Origin: a virus
Strand: one strand, 5' to 3'
Virus record (IMG/VR): IMGVR_UViG_3300032213_000289
Coordinates: 1-23,215 of that record
DNA: 23,215 bases
Shown here: piece by piece, positions 1-5,529 of the stretch
Position numbering within the stretch: the first letter of the stretch is position 1
How the letters are laid out: the number at the start of each line of letters is the position of its first letter
Program-made: the position numbers and the translations under genes
Notes under the pieces: generated by a model
The model's database searches: none
What the model saw: the letters and a program-made list of their open reading frames with translations, nothing else
What the model was told of the DNA's origin: nothing

Positions 1-2
1 AC

Positions 3-314
3 CAAGAACCAAATAAGGAAGATATGTCATCTGACGATGACGCCTTAACAGTCGATGATGTTGTTGAGGCTTGGAATAGTTTGGCAGCGGATCGTGGTCT
101 GGCTAAGATCGTCAAGCTGACAGAGAATAGGCGCAGGCAGATCAAGGCGCGTATCAGGGAATACGACGCAGAGGATTGGTCCACTGCGATGGCAGCCATT
201 TACAATTCAAAGTTCCTGTGTGGAGAAAACGATAGGGGCTGGAAGGCTGACTTTGACTTCCTCCTCCAGCCGAAGAGCTTTGTTAAACTGATAGAGGGGG
301 CATACAACAAATGA
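3..314 (+). CDS. C-terminal part of a phage replication-type protein (5' partial)
   Basis: The frame is open to the left edge of the window, so this is probably the end of a larger protein; an internal ATG at 24 could also start a 96-residue product. The visible part begins with an acidic linker. A helical region follows with a basic stretch (ENRRRQIKARIREY) and then a conserved-looking end containing FLCGEN, GWKADFDFLL and KLIEGAY. From memory, this ending is common at the C-terminus of phage helix-turn-helix replication or replisome-organiser proteins, where it follows an N-terminal DNA-binding domain. It overlaps the methyltransferase start by 4 bases (ATGA), so the two are probably translationally coupled. 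The role in replication is inferred from the ending alone, because the diagnostic N-terminal domain is outside the window. Confidence 0.6.
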   Translation, partial: QEPNKEDMSSDDDALTVDDVVEAWNSLAADRGLAKIVKLTENRRRQIKARIREYDAEDWSTAMAAIYNSKFLCGENDRGWKADFDFLLQPKSFVKLIEGAYNK

Positions 315-1372
315 GATACGGAAGCGTATGCTCTGGGATTGAGGCCGCGACTGCTGCTTGGCATCCCCTGGGCTGGGAGCCAGCTTTCTTTAGCGAGATT
401 GAGCCGTTTCCACGCGCAGTCTTGGCTCACCACTATCCAGATGTTCCACTGCATGGGGATTTCACCACAATTCAGGGAGATGAATATGGAGCAATTGACC
501 TTCTTGTCGGAGGAACGCCCTGTCAGTCGTTCTCAATCGCTGGCCTCAGAGGCGGATTGGATGACGATCGTGGCAACTTGGCGCTTGAGTTTCTTAGACT
601 TGCTCAGAGAACACGGCCCAGATGGTTGGTTTGGGAGAACGTCCCCGGCGTCTTGTCATCGAACGGAGGAAGGGATTTTGGTTCCATACTCGGAGGCATG
701 GTCGAATGCGGGTATGGGTTCGCCTACAGAGTGCTTGACGCTCAGTATTTCGGAGTGGCCCAGCGACGCCGCCGTGTGTTCGTTGTCGGATGTCTTGGAG
801 ACCCAGCCAGTGCCGCAGCGGTTCTTTTTGAGCGCCACAGCTTGCAAGGGAATCCTTCGCCGCGCCGAGAAAAGGGGAAAAGAGTTGCCGACACCCTTAC
901 TGTTGGCGCTAACCAATGCAGCGGGTTCATCGGAGATATAACGGAAGATAAATGGCCAGCAGAATTTGCTCCAACTTTAAACGCGCACTTCGGCGAGAAA
1001 ATGGGATTAGAAAATCAGCATATTTCTGGCGGTGGCGGATTATTCGTTCCTGATTTAATTGCCATAGGGTTTGACGCATACAACAACGATGTAACTGGAG
1101 ATGTGTCGAAAACTGTAGATACTGGGCAAGATTATCATCACGTTCCAAACGTAATCCATAAAAGCGGAGTTCGCCGATTAACGCCTATTGAATGCGAACG
1201 CCTACAGGGATTTCAAGACAACTTCACACGCATCCCGTGGAGAAATAAACAAGAAGATGATTGTCCTGATGGCCCGCGCTATAAGGCATTAGGCAACTCA
1301 ATGGCTGTTCCCGTGATGAACTGGATTGGCTGCAGAATTAACGAAGTGGAGAAGATCAATGGAGAGAAATAA
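311..1372 (+). CDS. DNA (cytosine-5-)-methyltransferase
   Basis: This enzyme transfers a methyl group from S-adenosylmethionine to C5 of cytosine in DNA. The class motifs appear in order: an AdoMet-binding motif I (SVCSGIEAA, residues 5-13), the catalytic motif IV with Cys71 in GGTPCQSF, motif VI (ENV, 109-111), motif VIII (QRRRR, 151-155), a motif IX-like RRLTPIECERLQGF, and motif X with GNS near 328-330. At 353 residues it is complete, with the variable target-recognition part at about 185-285. It starts on the stop of the upstream gene, and no cognate restriction endonuclease lies nearby, so it looks like an orphan phage methylase. Such enzymes usually protect phage DNA from host restriction, which is inference here. 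The recognition site cannot be read from the sequence. Confidence 0.95.
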   Translation: MRYGSVCSGIEAATAAWHPLGWEPAFFSEIEPFPRAVLAHHYPDVPLHGDFTTIQGDEYGAIDLLVGGTPCQSFSIAGLRGGLDDDRGNLALEFLRLAQRTRPRWLVWENVPGVLSSNGGRDFGSILGGMVECGYGFAYRVLDAQYFGVAQRRRRVFVVGCLGDPASAAAVLFERHSLQGNPSPRREKGKRVADTLTVGANQCSGFIGDITEDKWPAEFAPTLNAHFGEKMGLENQHISGGGGLFVPDLIAIGFDAYNNDVTGDVSKTVDTGQDYHHVPNVIHKSGVRRLTPIECERLQGFQDNFTRIPWRNKQEDDCPDGPRYKALGNSMAVPVMNWIGCRINEVEKINGEK

Positions 1373-1532
1373 AATCATCACTTACGCCAAGCCAACACCT
1401 GGTGAGAGCGGAGCGCCAACAGGCGTGGATGAATACGCAGCATGGTTTAACCAGACATTCAGGTTTGCGAAGGCGCTTGTGAAAGTTGATGGCCGAGGAC
1501 GTAAGTTCATTGATTTGGATTACAGCCGATGA
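1359..1532 (+). CDS. Small hypothetical phage protein (57 aa)
   Basis: A 57-residue protein of unknown function. I chose the ATG at 1359 rather than the upstream in-frame codon at 1326 because a GGAGAAG Shine-Dalgarno sits at 1348-1354. This start overlaps the methyltransferase end by only 14 bases. The protein is soluble and mixed charge, with a central segment DEYAAWFNQTFRFAKALVKV that could form an amphipathic helix and a C-terminal KFIDLDYSR. Its last codons overlap the next start by 4 bases (ATGA at 1529), so it belongs to the same translationally coupled series. No enzymatic motif or membrane segment is visible. Confidence 0.7.
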   Translation: MERNKIITYAKPTPGESGAPTGVDEYAAWFNQTFRFAKALVKVDGRGRKFIDLDYSR

Positions 1533-1765
1533 CCAAGGGCAAAGCACTAAAGCTAAGTGATGTTGAACGCATCCACGCTGACCTAATCAAGCACGATGAG
1601 GCAAGACTAGCCATCGCTAAGAAATACCGCATCACGCTGGAAACTCTCAACAAGATAGATAGGGTTCGTAAAATTGCCGGGAAATATGGGCCGCAAGCCG
1701 CCTTACGACTTCGTGGACATCAAGTTCCGAAACAATCAAGTAAGACGAAATGTGGAAGCGAGTAA
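1529..1765 (+). CDS. Small HTH-like hypothetical protein (78 aa)
   Basis: A 78-residue Lys/Arg-rich protein. Residues 8-50 read as two or three short helices (LSDVERIHADLIKH, ARLAIAKKYRI, TLETLNKIDRVRKIA). The spacing resembles a helix-turn-helix of the kind used by small phage DNA-binding proteins that interpret A-x-x-(Y/F)-x-(I/V)-(S/T) as turn and recognition helix. DNA binding is therefore plausible but unproven. It starts on the stop of the preceding gene. Its 3' third is overlapped out of frame by the Trp-rich ORF that starts at 1686. Function in regulation or replication is not established. Confidence 0.65.
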   Translation: MTKGKALKLSDVERIHADLIKHDEARLAIAKKYRITLETLNKIDRVRKIAGKYGPQAALRLRGHQVPKQSSKTKCGSE

Positions 1766-1847
1766 GTGGCGCTGGAAGTCATGGGGCTGGAATAGCGATT
1801 GGGACATCGTAAGCTGGCAACCTTCGACGGAAGATGAAAAAAAATAA
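1686..1847 (+). CDS. Tryptophan-rich small protein (53 aa) overlapping the upstream gene
   Basis: This 53-residue ORF is read in a different frame from the gene ending at 1765 and overlaps it by 80 bases. It starts at ATG 1686, just after a modest GGGAAA signal, and stops at TAA 1845-1847. Six tryptophans fall within residues 28-44, alternating with basic and polar residues (SKWRWKSWGW, then SDWDIVSWQP), after an N-terminal PYDFVDIKFRNNQVRR. That composition is unlikely to arise by chance, and the ORF neatly fills the space before the 1848-1917 gap. From memory, short phage proteins ending in a DWDIVSW-like motif exist, but their function is unknown. There is no signal peptide or membrane segment. 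Confidence 0.6.
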   Translation: MGRKPPYDFVDIKFRNNQVRRNVEASKWRWKSWGWNSDWDIVSWQPSTEDEKK

Positions 1848-1857
1848 CAACTAGGTA

Positions 1858-1886
1858 TTGACCAATGCGTTTTAGGCGCTAAAGAT
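1858..1886 (+). promoter_or_regulatory. Candidate sigma70-type promoter upstream of the 1918 gene
   Basis: TTGACC at 1858-1863 matches the -35 consensus at five of six positions. A 17-base spacer leads to AAAGAT at 1881-1886, a weak -10 (three of six). It lies in one of the few true intergenic gaps (1848-1917), which is where an operon start would be expected. The weak -10 keeps confidence low. Confidence 0.3.
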
Positions 1887-1917
1887 ACGTTCATAGACAA
1901 CGAAGAGGGATTTAGAA

Positions 1918-2142
1918 ATGCAGATGCACTTTACAGCAGTTCGTGGCAGCAACTACGCTCGATATGCAGCGCCAACGTCTGAGCAGACAGCAAAGGCTCG
2001 TGGCTACACTGCCGCCCAGATCGGTGGAGAAAACCCATACGACGCTGAAACCGCTGAACACGCTGCATTCAACTTCGCCTTCAACGCTTGGAAAGAATAC
2101 GAAGCTGAGAAGGCATCCAACGGCGGACGCTGGGTTCGTTAA
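1918..2142 (+). CDS. RMF/CrpP-like small protein (74 aa)
   Basis: A 74-residue protein preceded by an AGAGGGA ribosome-binding site. Its core, GYTAAQIGGENPYDAE followed by an aromatic and Trp-containing helix (FNFAFNAWKEYE), resembles the G-x2-A-x2-G...PY...W pattern of the ribosome modulation factor and CrpP-like fold as I remember it. In that family, RMF binds 70S ribosomes and promotes their dimerisation or hibernation. The usual Cys before PY is absent (NPY instead of CPY). If the resemblance is real, the protein might act on host ribosomes or tRNA, but this is inference from a short pattern. It opens the second block of micro-genes, after the 1848-1917 gap. Confidence 0.6.
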   Translation: MQMHFTAVRGSNYARYAAPTSEQTAKARGYTAAQIGGENPYDAETAEHAAFNFAFNAWKEYEAEKASNGGRWVR

Positions 2143-2166
2143 TAGAAACTGAAAGGGAGATTAGAA

Positions 2167-2259
2167 ATGAACACCAAGGAACTTATCTTTTGCATCGCCT
2201 GCTCGGCCTTCATTGGCTTCTGCATGACAATGGCTCTGGCATGGGAGTTGTCACTGTGA
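2167..2259 (+). CDS. Single-span membrane micropeptide (30 aa)
   Basis: A 30-residue ORF with a good GGGAG ribosome-binding site about 7 bases before ATG 2167. Almost all of it is one hydrophobic segment (LIFCIACSAFIGFCMTMALA), preceded by a short basic N-terminus and ending EWELSL-like. It is predicted to sit in the inner membrane. Its TGA overlaps the GTG start of the next gene, which favours real translation. Function unknown. Confidence 0.5.
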   Translation: MNTKELIFCIACSAFIGFCMTMALAWELSL

Positions 2260-2381
2260 ACAGCTATAAAGACTATCTCCGCCTGAAGTGGCTCAAGCCA
2301 ATCGTCATCGAGCGCACAAAGAAGCTGTCGGGCGACCACGTTCTGGTCTCAAGCTGCAAGCCAGTGGAGATCGTGAAGTGA
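2256..2381 (+). CDS. Small basic hypothetical protein (41 aa, GTG start)
   Basis: A 41-residue Lys-rich protein (YKDYLRLKWLKP, ERTKKL, SSCKPVEIVK). I chose GTG 2256 because it overlaps the upstream stop (GTGA) and has GGGAG at 2243-2247. The alternative ATG at 2190 would overlap almost the whole membrane micropeptide. No domain is recognised. Its end overlaps the next GTG start in the same GTGA manner. Confidence 0.5.
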   Translation: MNSYKDYLRLKWLKPIVIERTKKLSGDHVLVSSCKPVEIVK

Positions 2382-2599
2382 AGAACGCTATCATGATACG
2401 GCAGACTAAGCCGCCAGCAATCAACCGCTTGCCTGACCGATCTGATAGCCCGAAGCATTACGAATACGGGATGCTGCAATCAGCTAAGGCTTTACTGCAA
2501 GCCATATTGGAAAGCGGAAGGGTTCATGGCCCTATGACAGACGAAGAGCAGATTGATGCCATCGCCTGGGCTTATGACGTAAAAGTAACTGTAGCATGA
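2378..2599 (+). CDS. Small hypothetical phage protein (73 aa, GTG start)
   Basis: A 73-residue protein read from GTG 2378, which overlaps the previous stop and has GGAG at 2364-2367; ATG 2393 is an alternative start. The N-terminal third is Pro/Arg-rich. The rest looks helical: YGMLQSAKALLQAILESGRV, a turn, then DEEQIDAIAWAYDV. It could be a small interaction module. There is no membrane segment, no catalytic motif and no confident family. Confidence 0.6.
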   Translation: MKNAIMIRQTKPPAINRLPDRSDSPKHYEYGMLQSAKALLQAILESGRVHGPMTDEEQIDAIAWAYDVKVTVA

Positions 2600-2613
2600 A
2601 AGGGAGAAAGAAG

Positions 2614-2742
2614 ATGCAGGAAGTTTATGATGTTCTGATTGCCATTGTGGCGTTTTCCTTAACAACGGCTGTTTTAGCGTTCTGCGCTCGTGTCGGCTGG
2701 GAACTTGGTGGAAAGCTATGGCAAACGATGATGATTGGCTGA
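2614..2742 (+). CDS. Small membrane protein (42 aa)
   Basis: A 42-residue ORF with GGAG at 2602-2605, eight bases before ATG 2614; an in-frame ATG at 2596 would add six residues. One transmembrane segment covers about residues 7-26 (VLIAIVAFSLTTAVLAFCAR), followed by a short tail GWELGGKLWQTMMIG. It overlaps the next gene, which starts at 2718 in another frame. Function unknown. Confidence 0.5.
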   Translation: MQEVYDVLIAIVAFSLTTAVLAFCARVGWELGGKLWQTMMIG

Positions 2743-2843
2743 TCCTGATGGCAGCCAGAAGCATTTGCGCCGAACAGGCTGAAAAGCAGGACAACGACGA
2801 TTGGGTTAAATATCTCCTTGGAGATTGGGACCACACAGTTTGA
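2718..2843 (+). CDS. Small acidic hypothetical protein (41 aa)
   Basis: A 41-residue acidic protein starting at ATG 2718 after a GGTGGA-type ribosome-binding site. It is Asp/Trp-rich: MANDDDWLILMAARSICAEQ, then DNDDWVKYLLGDWDHTV. It overlaps the preceding membrane ORF by 25 bases and ends just before the next ribosome-binding site. No family is recognised. Reading-frame placement and spacing support it more than any homology does. Confidence 0.5.
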   Translation: MANDDDWLILMAARSICAEQAEKQDNDDWVKYLLGDWDHTV

Positions 2844-2871
2844 GTGCGTCTCACGGAGGAAGGCATCCGTA

Positions 2872-3060
2872 ATGGCTGAAATTTTTAAGGTGGTCAGAGA
2901 CATATTTTATGTTGTTTGCGCGGCCCACTTGGCTGTTTGGTTTGTGTTATGGGAAATCTCATTCTTTTGGGATTGGCAGCCTTCCGGTAGGTTTGCTCTT
3001 TTTTTCTTGGGTGTCGGCTTTGCCTTAATACAAGCAGCGGGGAGGTGGTTAAATGACTGA
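2872..3060 (+). CDS. Two-span membrane protein (62 aa)
   Basis: A 62-residue protein with a strong ACGGAGGAAGG ribosome-binding site at 2853-2862 before ATG 2872; the upstream in-frame ATG at 2818 is less likely. Two hydrophobic segments are visible, about residues 11-30 (FYVVCAAHLAVWFVLW) and 38-55 (FALFFLGVGFALIQAAG), separated by FFWDWQPSGR. It should be an inner-membrane hairpin. Whether it has a role in superinfection exclusion or in membrane modification is unknown. It overlaps the next gene by 8 bases. Confidence 0.65.
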   Translation: MAEIFKVVRDIFYVVCAAHLAVWFVLWEISFFWDWQPSGRFALFFLGVGFALIQAAGRWLND

Positions 3061-3238
3061 AGACGACAAGGCGCTGGTGGAGCGGCTGCGTAAGGTTGGA
3101 ACAAAGCTATCTGGATACGCAGGACACGATGATGACTGCGAAATTATGTTGAAAGGCGTATGGGGAGATAACACCCCATGCGATTGCGGATATGAGGACG
3201 CATGGAAAGCGTGGTCAGCACTGGGAGAGACGGAATGA
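3053..3238 (+). CDS. Small protein with H-x3-C...C-x-C-G motif (61 aa)
   Basis: A 61-residue protein with a GGGGAGGTGG ribosome-binding site. His25, Cys29, Cys43 and Cys45 form an H-x3-C-x13-C-x-C-G pattern that could bind zinc. The N-terminal part is a charged helix (DDKALVERLRKVGTKL), and the C-terminal part is DAWKAWSALGETE. The same arrangement, including an internal WGD, recurs in the ORF at 3436-3660. Function is unknown; metal binding is inferred from the residue pattern only. The next gene starts on its stop (ATGA). Confidence 0.65.
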   Translation: MTEDDKALVERLRKVGTKLSGYAGHDDDCEIMLKGVWGDNTPCDCGYEDAWKAWSALGETE

Positions 3239-3363
3239 AACCAGCATGGTATGGGGGCAACAAAATCCCCGATAGCTATCTAAAGCAATTCCAACGCAGC
3301 GATGATCGCGGAACAGATAATTGGAGAGGAGCATTTGAAATGACAAAGGAGGAAGTGAAATGA
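3235..3363 (+). CDS. Small hypothetical protein (42 aa)
   Basis: A 42-residue ORF coupled by ATGA overlap to the previous stop, with GGGAGA upstream at about 3223. It is polar and Trp/Gly-containing (MKPAWYGGNKIPDSYLKQF, RGTDNWRGAFEMTKEEVK). Its last codons contain the AAAGGAGG ribosome-binding site of the next gene, and its stop overlaps that start. No function is recognised. Confidence 0.5.
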   Translation: MKPAWYGGNKIPDSYLKQFQRSDDRGTDNWRGAFEMTKEEVK

Positions 3364-3539
3364 TTGAACTAGCATTTATCGGAGGCGGCCTGTTTGCAGG
3401 CTTTATCATTGGGTATAGCATTTGTGCTATAGTTCTTGGTGGACGCATTGAAGCTCTGGAGGAAGAAATTGCCACATACACAGATAGAGACGAACGCGGA
3501 CGCTTTAAAAAGTCCATGCGAACACTCAAGCACGATTAA
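3360..3539 (+). CDS. Membrane-anchored small protein with coiled-coil tail (59 aa)
   Basis: A 59-residue protein with one of the strongest ribosome-binding sites in the window (AAAGGAGG at 3345-3352, seven bases before ATG 3360). A Gly-rich transmembrane segment covers about residues 4-28 (LAFIGGGLFAGFIIGYSIC). A short helix (RIEALEEEIATYTDRDERG) and a basic tail (RFKKSMRTLKHD) follow. The layout is that of a small inner-membrane protein with a cytoplasmic coiled coil. The downstream ORF at 3436-3660 is in the +1 frame relative to this gene and overlaps it widely. Confidence 0.6.
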   Translation: MIELAFIGGGLFAGFIIGYSICAIVLGGRIEALEEEIATYTDRDERGRFKKSMRTLKHD

Positions 3540-3660
3540 GCATCACATAAACTGCGCGGTCACACGTTGGGGCGATAGTCGTTCTTGGTGTGACTGCGGT
3601 GCTGCTTTGTTAGCTAATAACCTAGCTAAGTTGACAAACGAGCCTGCAAATACGAAATAG
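3436..3660 (+). CDS. ORF with H-x3-C...C-x-C-G motif; start uncertain
   Basis: The second half encodes CEHSSTIKHHINCAVTRWGD followed by SRSWCDCGAALL. This has the same H-x3-C...WGD...C-x-C-G arrangement as the 61-residue protein at 3053-3238, so the segment from about 3515 to 3660 is probably expressed. The start is a problem: the only candidates in frame are TTG 3436 and GTG 3439, neither with a ribosome-binding site, and both lie deep inside the 59-residue membrane gene. Expression may instead need a +1 shift from that gene near TTTAAAAAG (3504-3512), or the phage may carry a decayed copy. The segment encoding LANNLAKL also contains an inverted repeat. Confidence 0.45.
   Translation: MVDALKLWRKKLPHTQIETNADALKSPCEHSSTIKHHINCAVTRWGDSRSWCDCGAALLANNLAKLTNEPANTK
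3610..3629 (+). repeat. Inverted repeat TTAGCTA / TAGCTAA, possible operator
   Basis: A perfect 7-base inverted repeat (3610-3616 and 3623-3629) with a 6-base centre lies one base before a perfect TTGACA. The 8-base palindrome TTAGCTAA is present at 3610-3617 and again at 3768-3775 inside the small terminase gene. The position suits an operator for the packaging and structural transcript, but the region may also be coding, so the repeat could be incidental. Confidence 0.35.
3631..3659 (+). promoter_or_regulatory. Candidate promoter ahead of the terminase operon
   Basis: A perfect -35 hexamer TTGACA at 3631-3636 stands 30 bases before the small terminase start. The -10 is poor: GAAATA at 3654-3659 with a 17-base spacer, or TACGAA at 3652-3657 with 15. 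Placement between the early micro-genes and the packaging block supports it; the weak -10 argues for an activator or against the call. Confidence 0.3.
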
Positions 3661-3665
3661 GCTGC

Positions 3666-3968
3666 ATGGAAGACGCCATTAAAAAAATGGAAGCTAATGG
3701 AAAGTTTGTTGAGGGACATCCTGGTGGCCCCGGCAGACCCAAAGGCGTTCCTAACAAGACTACTAGGTTAGCTAAGTCTGTTATTGCAGAGGCTGCTGAT
3801 CGTCTTGGTGGACCAGATCGTCTTGTTGAATGGGCTAAAGAGAACGCAGGAAACGAGCGTGTATTCTGGGGGACCATTTATCCAAAGCTACTTCCACTTC
3901 AGGTGAACGCAGAGATTGAAGGCAATATCGCGGTAAGGGGCGCGTTAGTGTGGAAGACGCCCAGCTAA
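3666..3968 (+). CDS. Terminase small subunit-like protein
   Basis: A 100-residue basic protein directly before the large terminase, with which it overlaps by 19 bases. The N-terminal region contains GHPGGPGRPKGVPNKTTR, a Gly/Pro/Lys-rich stretch common at the start of small terminase-like phage proteins. Helices follow (LAKSVIAEAADRLGG, RLVEWAKENAG) and then a conserved-looking VFWGTIYPKLLPLQV. Small subunits recognise the packaging site on phage DNA and regulate the large-subunit motor. At 100 residues it is short for the family, and assignment rests on position and on the GRPKGVPNK motif. The start at ATG 3666 has no strong ribosome-binding site. Confidence 0.7.
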   Translation: MEDAIKKMEANGKFVEGHPGGPGRPKGVPNKTTRLAKSVIAEAADRLGGPDRLVEWAKENAGNERVFWGTIYPKLLPLQVNAEIEGNIAVRGALVWKTPS

Positions 3969-5227
3969 CAGCCATTGAAAGCCCGTATGAGCCGCGCCAG
4001 CAGTTCATGCCTCTGCATCTCAGAGATACACGCTGGGGTATTGTCGTCGCGCATCGTCGTGCTGGTAAGACTGTTGCTTGCGTAAACGACCTAATCAAAG
4101 AAGCTGCCTGCTGCATTAAGCCGAACCCACGCTTCGCTTACATCGCGCCGCAACTCAATCAGGCGAAAGACATCGCTTGGTCCTATCTGCTCGAATACAC
4201 TGAATGCTTCGGCCCTGACCGCAAGATTAACGCTTCCGAGTTATGGATAGAGCTTCCCAACAACAACGCCCGCATCCGCATCTATGGCGCTGACAATCCA
4301 GATCGGCTGCGTGGTATCTATCTCGACGGCTGCGTTCTTGATGAGTTTGGGGATATGAACCCGACGGTCTGGTCGCAAGTTATCCGTCCTGCATTGTCTG
4401 ACCGCAAAGGCTGGGCAATCTTCATCGGGACGCCAAAAGGCAAGAACGTATTTTACGACCTATGGCAGAACGCAGAGGACGACGAAGATTGGTCTAGACT
4501 GATGCTCAAGGCATCTGAGACAGGGCTACTCGACGAGAAGGAACTTAACGACGCTCGACGCATGATGAGCGAAGAAGAGTTTGCACAGGAATACGAGTGC
4601 AGCTTTGAGGCTGCTATTCGTGGCGCATATTACGGCAAAGAGTTTTCCGAGATGGATCAGGCTGGCCGCATTACTAACGTGCCTTACGATCCTGCGCTTC
4701 CCGTTCATACTGCGTGGGACTTGGGCATGAGCGACAGCACTGTGATCTGGTTTGTCCAGGCGCATGGTGGTGAGACACGCTGGATCGACTGCCTCAAGGG
4801 TGAGGGTGTTGGCCTCGACTGGTATGTAAAACACTTACAGGAAAAGCCATACGTCTGGGGTAACCATTACCTTCCGCACGATGTTCGTGTAAGAGAGTTA
4901 GGGACGGGCAAGAGTAGATTGGAAGTCCTTAGTGAACTTGGCTTACGCAATATCGAAGTTGCGCCGCGCATGGACATCATGGACGGCATACAGGCGCTTA
5001 GGATGCTCCTGCCGCGCTCATGGTTCGACAAGACCACTTGCAAGCAGGGCATCGAGGCATTGCGAATGTATCGTCGGCACTACGACGAAAAGCGCCAAGA
5101 ATTTCAAACGCACCCGTTCCACGATTGGACATCTCACTACGCCGATGCCGCAAGGTATTTTGCCATAGCGCATAGAGAACAAATGGGTTATACGCCTATC
5201 AGGCGAAATATCCGTGGAATTGTTTAA
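3950..5227 (+). CDS. Terminase large subunit (ATPase and nuclease)
   Basis: The 425-residue DNA-packaging motor pumps the genome into the prohead through the portal and cuts the concatemer. The N-terminal ATPase shows a Walker A variant AHRRAGKT (34-41), Walker B VLDEF with Asp131-Glu132, and a GTP coupling motif at 160-162. The C-terminal RNase H-like nuclease shows WDLG with Asp257 (residues 256-259), His310-Asp311, and HYADAARY with Asp399 (residues 397-404) near the end. It starts at GTG 3950 with AAGGGG upstream and overlaps the small subunit. It lacks an obvious N-terminal extension, so its length is slightly below the usual 450-600. The fold class is clear; which packaging strategy (headful or site-specific ends) it uses cannot be read here. 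Confidence 0.93.
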   Translation: MEDAQLTAIESPYEPRQQFMPLHLRDTRWGIVVAHRRAGKTVACVNDLIKEAACCIKPNPRFAYIAPQLNQAKDIAWSYLLEYTECFGPDRKINASELWIELPNNNARIRIYGADNPDRLRGIYLDGCVLDEFGDMNPTVWSQVIRPALSDRKGWAIFIGTPKGKNVFYDLWQNAEDDEDWSRLMLKASETGLLDEKELNDARRMMSEEEFAQEYECSFEAAIRGAYYGKEFSEMDQAGRITNVPYDPALPVHTAWDLGMSDSTVIWFVQAHGGETRWIDCLKGEGVGLDWYVKHLQEKPYVWGNHYLPHDVRVRELGTGKSRLEVLSELGLRNIEVAPRMDIMDGIQALRMLLPRSWFDKTTCKQGIEALRMYRRHYDEKRQEFQTHPFHDWTSHYADAARYFAIAHREQMGYTPIRRNIRGIV

Positions 5228-5529
5228 TGAAAACTCCAGCTTGGCAGCGCAAAGAGGGCAAGTCCCCATCTGGCGGACTAAATGCCAAGGGCCGTGCGTC
5301 TGCAAAGGCTGAAGGAATGAACTTAAAGGCTCCTGTTAAATCAGGCGATAATCCTCGGAGGGCATCATTTCTAGCGCGTATGGGCAATATGCCGGGGCCG
5401 GAGCGTAATGCGAAAGGCGAACCAACCCGCCTACTATTATCGCTGCAAGCGTGGGGTGCGTCATCTAAAGCAGACGCGAAGTCCAAAGCCAAAGCTATTT
5501 CCGCCCGCAACAAGGGGAAGTCAAAATGA
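5227..5529 (+). CDS. DUF6321-like basic phage protein (100 aa)
   Basis: A 100-residue, strongly basic protein whose start overlaps the terminase stop by one base. It contains WQRKEGKSPSGGLNAKGRAS, LKAPVKSGDNPRRASFLARM and GNMPGPERNAKGEPTRLLLS in series. I associate this pattern with the DUF6321 family found next to terminase or portal genes in many phages, but this comes from memory. The C-terminus is a Lys/Ala/Ser tail (SSKADAKSKAKAISARNKG). Biochemical function is unknown. Its charge and position suggest contact with DNA or packaging into the virion. It overlaps the next gene by 4 bases. Confidence 0.75.
   Translation: MKTPAWQRKEGKSPSGGLNAKGRASAKAEGMNLKAPVKSGDNPRRASFLARMGNMPGPERNAKGEPTRLLLSLQAWGASSKADAKSKAKAISARNKGKSK

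Noticed and set aside
339-941. 200-residue + strand ORF inside the methyltransferase
   Set aside because: It is out of frame with a gene carrying all cytosine methyltransferase motifs and has no domain of its own.
1326-1532. Longer 68-residue form of the 57-residue gene
   Set aside because: The ATG at 1359 has a better ribosome-binding site and a smaller overlap with the methyltransferase.
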